A stretch of DNA of 64,000 nucleotides from Umbilicaria muhlenbergii. Lineage: Eukaryota > Ascomycota > Lecanoromycetes > Umbilicariales > Umbilicariaceae. Positions 35,300 through 43,815 of the stretch are shown one piece after another. The stretch covers positions 774,364 through 838,363 of the forward strand of contig KK106984.1 in NCBI GenBank assembly GCA_000611775.1, written 5' to 3'. The notes under the pieces were generated by a model that did no database searches, had not been told where the DNA came from, and saw only the letters and a program-made list of their open reading frames with translations. Position 1 is the first letter of the stretch, and every line of letters starts with the position of its first letter. The translations under genes and the position numbers were made by a program.

Positions 35300-35385
35300 A
35301 ATATGAAGGTAATCATGACAACACTTAATACAAAGGCAATCATGACAACACTTAATACAAAGGCAATCATGATGATGTTTAACAT
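35300..35385. repeat. Tandem repeat, ~27-bp unit x ~3
   Basis: Units resemble AAGGCAATCATGACAACACT plus TTAATAC; the third copy is divergent. It lies in the outer gypsy pol remnant just beyond the inner element, in a region that should encode the RNase H-integrase junction. Confidence 0.75.
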
Positions 35386-35659
35386 GAAAGCAATTACAGA
35401 AATGCTTGACATAATAACAATTACAAAAACACCTGAGAGGGTTATAGCAGTAATCATGATAATAATACAGGCAAGATGATAAAAAATTAATGATATTGTA
35501 TATTATAATGATAAGATTTATGTTCTGCAGAACTCTGCCCTTCACAAAGTGATGATTAACTGATTTCATGATGATGTCTTCACAAGTCACTTCAGCAAAG
35601 CAAGAACAGTTGAGTTGATGTGATGAAGTTATAACTGATCAAGTGCAGTTCAGGATGTA

Positions 35660-36850
35660 TGATGTTATTATCATGATTGCATTAAATGTTAAAAAGTTAA
35701 GCCTTCACATCACAAATTATTTAAGTTATTAAACTCATTACTTGTCTCACCTGAGCCGTGACATACAGTAATCATGAACTTTATTATGAACCTGCCTCTG
35801 AGCAGCACATACAAAAGTACAACATGAAATTTAATTCTTATCATAATTAATAAATTGATCAAAATGGCTCATTATATTTTAATACAGAAGACAATATCAG
35901 TTGCTGACTTCATTGAGGTATTTATTCAGGACATAATTAAGCATCATGACATGTCAAAAGTTTTAATCACAGACAGAGATAAATTGTTTACATCAGAGCA
36001 ATGAATCAGCTTCTGCTTTCACATGCAGTATCATCATAATATGTCAACAGCTTTTCACCTGCAAACTGATGATTAAACAGAGAGGCAGAATCAGTCCCTG
36101 AAGATGTATTTATGCATATTCATTGATGAGCAGTAAGAGAACTGAGTGAAACTTTTACCCTGCACTGAGTTTTCATATAACAACTTCATACATGCTGCTA
36201 CAGAAAAGAGCCCCTTTCAGCTTAATTTAAAATGAGACCCTCAGATGAACTTAAGTAAGCTGTTTATACAGCATTCACATGAACAAATAAGACCTTATGC
36301 AGATGCACAGCAGCTTCAAGATTAAATTACAACAACTCAAAAGCAGCTATGACAGGTTAATAAAACATATGCAAATTATTACAATCAGCACTGAATGAAG
36401 ATAACATTCAAAGAAGGTGATTTAATACTGATTAATGAAAAGAATGTGTCAATGAACAAGCAGATGAAGAAACTGCATTAAAAAAAACTCAACTCATTTA
36501 AAGTATGATGTGTGATAAGTTAATCCTCATATGAACTCAACCTCTCAGAGGATCAAAATATTTATAACATGTTCAACATCACTTTATTGAAGTCATTTCA
36601 AGACACATGTCATGTGTTTCCTGCATTGACAGGAAAAGACCTACTACTTAATTAAGATGATGAGTGAGAAGTTGAGGCAATTGTGAATAATCACATTCAT
36701 GACAGCAGGCTTCAATACCTCATCAAATAAAAGCTGACAAATCAGGTGTGAGATGACACATGAGAGTCAACACACTTCATCTGCAATGCAAAGACAAAAA
36801 TGTGAAAGTTTCATGCTGACAATTTTGATAAACTGAAATTCAGGTGAGCT
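35660..36850 (+). pseudogene. Integrase and chromodomain remnant of outer gypsy element
   Basis: Integrase core text: LILIIINKLIKMAHYI near 35,840, VLITDRDKLFTSE near 35,970 and MSTAFHLQTDD near 36,045. Downstream a chromodomain is readable at about 36,655-36,850: DDE-stop-EVEAIVNNHIHDSRLQYLIK, where the stop codons (TGA, TAA) fall exactly on the conserved Trp positions of the domain. This half is separated from its RT by the inner insertion. Confidence 0.82.
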
Positions 36851-37106
36851 GTACAACATGACTCTTCAAGATTGATTAAGAAGCTGTCACAAAAGTCATG
36901 AGTCTTAAAAATTAAAAACTTTATCAGTTTTGTTAACCTGATCTCTTATGATAAAGCTTGTTTCCTATGACAAGAATATGACAGAGGCTACAACAATTAT
37001 GTTATCTTTTATGAGAGACATCATGAGTGAACTGAAACATCAACAGTTCAGAATTTACATGCTTAAGAAGCAAGCTGTGATGAATATATTAATATAATGA
37101 ATAAAC

Positions 37107-37481
37107 ATGAGTATGACAAAAGTACAACAATTACTACAACATTTTGTCATATTAAACAAAAATGAAAGGGGAGTAAGAAAGGCAGACTTACACTTAAACA
37201 GTTCTGAACATGCTGAACAATCTGAACAGCTTAAACAGAATTTAATTAATGTCATAAGAACACTCTTTTCTGATTTTCCTCAAGAGACTTTACAGGTTTT
37301 ATTAAGATCTTGCAGGACATTAAACATGCTGAATAATTTAAATAATTTAAATAATCTGAATGATTCTGAACATGCTGAACAATCTGAACAGCTTGAACAG
37401 AATTTAATTAATATAATAAGAACACTTTTTCCTGATATTCCTCAAGAGGTTTTACAGATTTTATTAAGATCTTATAAGTGA
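37107..37481 (+). CDS. Intact 124-aa ORF with a duplicated ~40-residue module
   Basis: Family not recognised. This uninterrupted ORF lies between the chromodomain and the right LTR of the outer gypsy element, where everything else is riddled with stops. Two copies of a module read SEHAEQSEQLKQNLINVIRT.. (from about 37,200) and SEHAEQSEQLEQNLINIIRT.. (from about 37,365), each ending QxLLRSxx, joined by NNLNNLNNLND. The predicted product is acidic-helical with leucine-rich ends and no Trp. Lack of Trp codons would protect it from the TGG-to-TGA stops seen elsewhere, so intactness does not prove expression. Confidence 0.4.
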   Translation: MSMTKVQQLLQHFVILNKNERGVRKADLHLNSSEHAEQSEQLKQNLINVIRTLFSDFPQETLQVLLRSCRTLNMLNNLNNLNNLNDSEHAEQSEQLEQNLINIIRTLFPDIPQEVLQILLRSYK

Positions 37482-37620
37482 TTTACAGCAAGGGCCTGAT
37501 GCAGTTTCACACATTCACTTTACATGATCAATCACTTATCATACTATCATGATGATGTCTATGATGATGGATTTGAAATCAATTGACATCAGGGATGACG
37601 TCATGAGAAGAAGAATGCTG

Positions 37621-37913
37621 TATCAGAGTTATCATATATAATAATATAACAGTACAACAGTATGACAGTACAACAATATATCATTATAACTCACTTATAT
37701 GATGACTTAATGAGTAGTGCCTTGACATCAAGTGAAAACTCTTCACAAGGAGGTTCAGAAACCTGCTTTCTTAATGATCAGTTTCCTCATTAAATAGAAG
37801 ACCTATTATCTATTACTTTTATACATGATTATATTGCTTAGATATCTCATTCTATAATTGTACAATAATTACAATGTTAATCTTGTTGTACCTGTCATAA
37901 CCTGTCTTTTACA
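37621..37913 (+). repeat. Right LTR (293 bp) of outer gypsy element
   Basis: Begins TATCAGAG (TG mutated to TA) and ends CTTTTACA, followed by GTGAG at 37,914-37,918. The 10-bp U3 repeats are degenerate here. Confidence 0.93.
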
Positions 37914-38098
37914 GTGAGAAAAGATGTCCTTGATTTTGTTGAAAAACCTTGACTCAGCATCTTCAAAACTAGATGATCACACTCTTTCAAAATTACTTGA
38001 ATACTTCATCATTTAAACTCATTGATAGCAGCCTTCAGACTGAGTTATATAAAAATCCCTAACACTGAATCTTCTGTGTGATGAAAATGTAGAGATTT

Positions 38099-38271
38099 TG
38101 CATAACTTCTGCATAGTGATGTGCATAACTTCTGCATAGTGATGTGCATAACATGCACAAAACTTGCGCGCGCAGAAAACAGCAGAGAAAACAGCAGAGA
38201 AAACAGCAGAGAAAACAGCAGAGAAAACAGCAGCAAAAACAGCAGAAAAGACAGCAGAAAAGGCAGCAGAA
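38099..38271. repeat. Two adjacent tandem repeats (23 bp x ~2; 12 bp x ~8)
   Basis: TGCATAACTTCTGCATAGTG-type 23-bp units repeat twice from about 38,099. From about 38,172 a 12-bp unit GCAGAGAAAACA repeats about eight times, later copies diverging. They lie at the right edge of the AT-rich block. Confidence 0.85.
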
Positions 38272-38752
38272 CAGTGACAGAAAATAAGTGTAAAAAGATA
38301 GGTTCTCAACGTGTGAGAAGTTTGTTTATCTTTTTGATTACTAGATAGAAAACAAGTATTTCTCAGATGTACACAGCAGAAATATCTGAGCATTGCACTA
38401 AACTTAAATTACATGTCTGGAAGTGATTTCAACCTGTAATTATCAATAACGCGCTCAGACTCTATGGAGAAAAGCTATCCGATCAGGTTAGCTCCATGGT
38501 TTTGCCATGGTGGCGCGCGCTAGCAAGCCTTTTCGGAATGGGTCTGAGTTAACTGAGGCAAATTAGGGTGTTGGTGGAATAGACACACCCCTTTATGTAC
38601 AAGGCGCGAGAGCAAAACCTCTCAGAAGTCAAGCTCCACTAAGACAAACAGCGTCATATTTTGTTTCCATTTTCATTGCTACCCATGTTCTGGTTGACTT
38701 CACAGAAGATACATAGTACAAGCACATCAGTCCTTAAGGGTACAGTGTCTCA
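38272..38752 (+). promoter_or_regulatory. AT-block edge and NIT2 upstream region
   Basis: Composition becomes balanced from about 38,440. The stretch 38,490-38,525 carries GCCATGG doublets and GCGCGCGC. No gene seen before the NIT2 start at 38,753. Confidence 0.4.
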
Positions 38753-39917
38753 ATGGCTATCGCCGTGAGTAAACACTCAGCACCTGTTTCATCTCCTGTC
38801 TCATCTCTCCGCGTCTGTTACACATGTGACTAAGAGTGAATTCGTACAAGGCCGTCGGTCAACTATGCTCCACAGCAGACATGTCACACAACCTTCAGCA
38901 ATGCCAACTGCTGGTGAAGAAGGCTGTTGCGGCAGGCGCCAAAGTCCGTCCCCGGCACCGACCAGCGCTTGCCCCCTCTCCAATCATTGACTCAACCAGA
39001 ATTCGTAGGCTTTATTCCTTCCAGAGGCCAGCGACTACATTGCATCATCGCCCGCAGAGACCGTGGCTCTTGCGAGATCAGTAGAAGACAGCGAATTTGT
39101 CAGAGGTCTCCAGCATGAGGCCCAATCAGCAAAGCTTCCAATCAACGTCGGCATACATGAACGCACTGAAGAAGGTGAGAAGGTGAAAAACACACTTATC
39201 TGGATTGATGAAAAAGGGGACATCCTCCAGAGGTATCATAAAATCCATCTATTCGACGTGGACATAAAGGGAGGCCCCGTCTTGAAGGAAAGCAGGTATG
39301 ATCAACAACTCCTTGGACACCGCCAATAAGCTGATCCGTAGTTGAGGAGTGTGGAGAAAGGTAGCAATATTTTGCCACCCTTTGAGAGCGTTGTTGGTCG
39401 CGTCGGCCTTACTATTTGTTTCGACGTGAGTGAAAGCGCAAAGCATGCAGATAGACTGGTTGTGGTTATGGACAATGACTCGGCCAACAGTTGCGGTTCC
39501 CCGAGATCAGTCTAGCGTTGAAGCGGCAAAACTGTCAGCTCATGACATACCCATCTGCTTTTACGGTTCCAACAGGGCAAGCGCATTGGGAGGTCCTCCT
39601 GAGAGCTCGTGCTATTGAAACCCAGGCCTACGTCGTCGCAGCGGCACAAGTAGGCGCGCACAATGAAAAGCGGATCAGCTACGGCCATTCAATGATTGTG
39701 TCACCGTGGGGAGAAATACTCGCCGAGCTGGGTGGGGGAGGGCGGGAGGCGGAAATCGCCACGGCCAACATCGATTTGGATTTACTTGACAAGGTCAGGA
39801 GAGAAATGCCCTTGTTACGCAGAACGTAAGTTGCCGACCGTCCCCATCTGCCTCGACAGCAGAGCGTTCTATTGAATTTGGCTGACTTGCTCTAGCGACA
39901 TATACTCAGAGATTTAG
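38753..39917 (+). CDS. NIT2: Nit2-type carbon-nitrogen hydrolase (deaminated glutathione amidase)
   Basis: Six-exon model: 38753-38764, 38851-38943, 39009-39295, 39347-39425, 39491-39825, 39896-39917, giving 275 aa. It belongs to the nitrilase superfamily with the Glu-Lys-Cys triad visible: E41 in FLPEASDY, K113 in [11 protein letters not shown] and C155 in LTICFDLRFPE. The N-terminus ([15 protein letters not shown]) and overall text fit yeast Nit2 and mammalian Nit1 best; these hydrolyse deaminated glutathione as metabolite repair. Exon 1 encodes only MAIA, and the second donor is GTCCGT. The last exon supplies DIYSEI. An omega-amidase role is the main alternative. Confidence 0.9.
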
Positions 39918-40755
39918 ACCTGGTGCGAAGATTGGTATTAAACAGCGAGATAGCAACGGCAATACGAATAGATAGAGACATGTGCTTGACGGGTTTCGAG
40001 TGCGGATATGTCAGGGATAGGACAAAGCGGTAATATCTTCTAGGCTTCAACGGAAGGCCTAACTAGGGATAGAAATCAGTCTTGACCAACTTGCAGCGCA
40101 AAAAATCAACTTTTGGCTAAGACTAGAAGATGATTATGGAGTGAATGGGCTGAAGCTTCTCCAATTGAGCTTGAGGAGCCCTTGCACTTTCAAAGGATGC
40201 CTATGTGGAAGGGTGTACTCGTAGAAGGTTGGAACAGTGGATAGAATCTATATACTATTATGAGAAGAGCAAAAAGGGTCCAGCGATGTACGGGAGTGTA
40301 TGTAGGCAATTGGATGAGAATGAGCCTTGGCGGTGTACTTAGGTGATTGACTGAGAACGATCTTTCCTTTCTACAAAGGGGCACTCAAGATTGCGTCTAC
40401 AGAGTTCTGAAGCAGGCCGGAGGCTGAAAGTCGTAGGCCCTGAGGAACTCTCAGTACCCACAGTTTAATGACATGATGTGTTCATTGCGAAGAGAGGGTT
40501 CCGGCGGTCTTCTCAGGATATCATAGAATTTCATGTGACCCTTCTGAGCAATACGCGCATAGAAGGTGCCTGTCGAAGTGGCAGTACTAGTAGTAGAATG
40601 TATGCGTGGTATGCCCCATGGTGGGGCAGCGAGAAAACAGCACGGAAAATGCACCGACGTCAGATGGTACTACTGAAACAGAGTGACCATCTTACTCTCC
40701 AACCATCATAACTGGCCCCAAACCAGTTCGACCTTCTGACCTCGACCTCGCAATC
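39918..40755. other. Intergenic region NIT2-OPI3
   Basis: About 840 bp with NIT2 3' sequence and the OPI3 promoter. No conserved coding frame recognised; short overlapping ORFs on both strands look accidental. Confidence 0.4.
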
Positions 40756-41729
40756 ATGCCGAAGAACTTGGGCCAGAACCAAGGCTTGGTCGACTTGGAC
40801 CAGAAGTCTCTCGCCGGTGTGTGGCGTTCTGTCGAAGCCGGGCCTGTCTGTCTGTTCCTCGACCTTTGGAGCTGATGCCATTCCGCAGTCTCTGCTCTCT
40901 CCATCGCATTCAATCCCATTTTCTGGAAGTAAGACTCTCTCTGGTGTACCTGCAGTCCCGATTTCTAACCTTTCGTGCAGTACTGTCGCGCGACAAGGTA
41001 CGACATGATCCCTTGCCATACCGTGCGGTGCCATGCCCGGCCCTTTACGCTTCCTCGACCTGACAACAATGACTCCCAGAATATCACAACAAAATTCTCA
41101 CCAAGCTTTTCAATGGCAACTCGAGGCTCGCCTGCTACGCGCTGGCCGTGACAATCTTCCTAATGGGTATCTTCCGGGATGCGCTGTCTGGGCCCCTCCC
41201 CCGCGTTGCCGTCGCCGAGTTACGCTCCTTCTTCCCTCGCGCAGCACGCTAATCATCTTCTCAGCTACGAGCGAGCCCTGCGTGCGCAGCCGTCCCACCC
41301 TCTGCTCCAGAGCGCCGCGTCGAATTACATCGCCTACGCACTGATTGCCAGTGGCAATGTCCTCGTGCTGAGTAGCATGTGGGCACTGGGAATAACGGGC
41401 ACGTACTTGGGCGATTACTTCGGCATCTTGATGGACCACGTAGTCGAGTCGTTCCCCTTCAACGTCACGGGCGCGCCGATGTATTACGGGTCGACCATGT
41501 CGTTCTTAGGCACGGCCATCCTGTACGGGAAGCCAGCAGGGATCTTGCTAACCGCCGAGGTGCTGGTGGTGTATTTAATTGCGTTGAGCTACGAGGAGTA
41601 AGAACATCCCCCTAACTCATGGCTAGCGAATGTGCATACTCACGAGGCTACTAAAACAACAGCCTTTTCACCGCCGAAATCTATGCGAAACGAGACAGGG
41701 CGCAGAGGGCTGGGAAAAAGGCGGCTTGA
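40756..41729 (+). CDS. OPI3: Phosphatidyl-N-methylethanolamine N-methyltransferase Opi3
   Basis: Six-exon model: 40756-40816, 40889-40928, 40981-40997, 41080-41185, 41265-41597, 41663-41729, giving 207 aa (yeast Opi3 is about the same). It catalyses the last two methylations from phosphatidylethanolamine to phosphatidylcholine in the ER membrane using S-adenosylmethionine. Landmarks: SIAFNPIFWNTVARQEYHNK, LACYALAVTIFLMGIFRD (membrane helix), SSMWALGITGTYLGDYFGIL, MYYGSTMSFLGTA and a basic C-terminus. The third exon is only 17 nt and is needed to give WNTVARQEYHNK. It converges on RXT2 with a 313-bp gap. Confidence 0.92.
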
Positions 41730-42042
41730 AGGGCAAGAGTGTCTTGTAACATGGTAGAGTCCGGTGGCACGCGCATGAAAACAGTAGAATACTGCAGATT
41801 CAACATCCACAGCGCCGCTGGATTGGCCATGTGCGGCTGGTCCGCATGGTGATCGATGCATTCCATGGTAGATGTAGTTAAGATTCGTCGTTGTAACAAC
41901 TACCCAAGTCTCGGTAGCAACATATTTGATAGGTTCGCGACGCCATTTTCCAAAGAGCCACCAAATATGACGCCAGATTGGGTATCCTGCAGGGTATATT
42001 TCAAATCGTATCCCCTTGCCGTGCCATCATACTACGCCATGC

Positions 42043-43815
42043 TCACGCTCTTCTGCCACGTGTTTTCTTGCCTTGATAACCGGCATCATCATCGTCATCT
42101 TCGCCACCTTTTTTCAGATCCTCTTCCAACCCCCATTCTTCCTTGTCGTACCAATCCTCCCCGTCGCTGGCGTCACCCACGTGCCCTTCGGCCTTGCACC
42201 ATTTCAGAACCGTCTTTCTCATCCGGTCCGCTTTGAGGAGCCCTTCGTAGAGCCGCTCCGCTCCCCGACAAACTTCTTCTTGCTTTTGTGCATAGGACAT
42301 GAGCACTCGGCGCGTCTCCTCGGCTTCGGCGGGAGGGAGTCCAAATTCTCGGTCTGGGCGGGCTGAAGAAGGCACAAGGTAGAGTGGGTGTATAAACGGA
42401 GGCATCGAGGGCGCTAGAGAGGGCGATCGTGTATGAGAGGGTGTGGCATTGTCCGATACCGCTTGGGCTCGTGCCCGAGTTGTCATCCGATGAGGGGCCG
42501 ACTGAAGCTCATCGTCCTCTTCATTGATTGTTTCAGGCTGCGCGTCTCCATTATCACCAACCTTGGGATTGTCAAAATCTGAATTTGAGCGAGCTATAAC
42601 AGCTGGTGCTGGTGTTTCAATAGCACCCAACTGTGGCGTAGCGCTGCCCGTGGGGTGCCTGGGTATTATAGGACTGCCGTACAGATCATTGCCAACCCCT
42701 CCAGGGCTTGTCGACGCTGCGTTGTCGATAACAAAGGGATGGTTGCAGAGGATTTGCTTGTGGTTTTCTTCTTGAGTATTCGACTCATTTGCGGTCTGGA
42801 AATCGACGCTGTCGTGAATGCCGGCTAGAGGTTCAGGCACTCTGACGACGGCCTTGCCATCGATTGCGTTTTCCATTTCCGCATTGAGTTGGTGGTGCTC
42901 TCTGTTGATGGCGGTATGGACTGTTTCACCAGTAGTCCTAGCATCAGGTAGAACCAGTGCTGTGGGCTGCCTGCCATCTATCGTGCCAATCGGTTGATAG
43001 ACCTGGCTTGGCTCTATCTGGTCTGAAGGCTTCTCTGGCACATCAATGATGTCGCAGGCGTGCGCTAGGGTTGGCTCGTTCCCATTGACAAGTGCTTGGT
43101 GTGGTCCATACACTGGCGTGCCGTTGTAGACGGGGGCAGGGCCAAACAGGGCGATGTCAGACTCCGATTGCAGCGCCTCACAAGGAATCCAGATCTCGTC
43201 CCCCCGAAATTTTGTTAACAAGTGCTTCAAATTCCACAAATTCCTCCTCTCTCGATGGACCATATCACCTGCCTGCTTAGCCATCTCTGTCAGAGTCTTT
43301 GAAAGGTACGGGGCGGATAGTGACGGATGGTTGGGTAGATCAGCGGCCGCAGTCAATGGTGCAAGAAGGTCTGATGTATTGCGTGTTAGCAGATAAGCTG
43401 TGTGATACCACAAAAGCTGCTTGCTCACGTTCAAGCTTGACTTCACCATATGGATTGTCTTCTCCAGCAGCAGCGTCTGCTTGTTCGTCCACATCATCAT
43501 CGTCAAGTTCGTCTCCGTCTTCATCGAATCGCCTTGGGTTCCGGCTAATTATATATCGGTGGTGCCCAGCATGTTCGATTCTCTGGTTGTCGGAGCCGAT
43601 GTGAGCTCAGATATTCGGTGTGTACCGGCCGCGAAACCAATGTAAGACAGACTCACCCTCTTATATACCTTTGGACCACTGGGAAGATCTAATTGTCCCT
43701 CACGGACGTATTGCGCCTTGCGTTTGAGTTTATTGCCGCGATTGCTGGGTTTGGTAATAGAATCATCCGAATCAGACGCTGTGGGTGGAGTAGCGGTCAG
43801 CATGTGCAGTGCCAT
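42043..43815 (-). CDS. RXT2: Rpd3L histone deacetylase complex subunit Rxt2
   Basis: Minus-strand exons: 43815-43657, 43582-43429, 43370-42043, giving 546 aa. Rxt2 is a subunit of the large Rpd3/Sin3 deacetylase complex. The N-terminal RXT2 domain spans about residues 25-175: HAGHHRYIISRNPRRFDEDGDEL, an acidic stretch, ENPYGEVKLEHLLAPLT, HPSLSAPYLSKTLTEMAKQA and NLWNLKHLLTKFRGDEIWIPC (shown here in parts). The middle is low complexity. The C-terminus has a conserved helical block (EAEETRRVLMSYAQKQEEV) and acidic/basic tail. The intron-1 acceptor at AACCAG was chosen because it restores RIEHAGHHRY. An upstream in-frame ATG at 43,827 is an alternative start. Confidence 0.86.

Larger units (their letters stand above)
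22800..37913 (+). mobile_element. Chromodomain Ty3/gypsy retrotransposon hosting two nested insertions
   Basis: Bounded by 293-bp LTRs (22,800-23,092 and 37,621-37,913) and flanked by 5-bp target duplications GTGAG at 22,795-22,799 and 37,914-37,918. After removing the nested elements (24,046-25,668 and 28,714-34,931) and their duplications, about 7.26 kb remains, a normal gypsy size. Order on the plus strand: gag with a CCHC knuckle (to 26,090), protease region, RT/RNase H (26,740-28,700), then integrase (35,660-36,480) and chromodomain (36,655-36,850). It is heavily mutated with many TGA stops at Trp positions. The right LTR begins TA where the left begins TG, a G-to-A change. Confidence 0.92.

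Noticed and set aside
22800-37913. TGA read as Trp (variant code) because many TGA fall at Trp positions in the retroelements
   Set aside because: Host genes in the same window use TGG for Trp, and the paired LTRs show TGG-to-TGA as mutation; TAA also replaces Trp in the chromodomain.
38172-38271. CRISPR-like array
   Set aside because: 12-bp units repeat without spacers; it is a simple tandem repeat in a eukaryotic genome.
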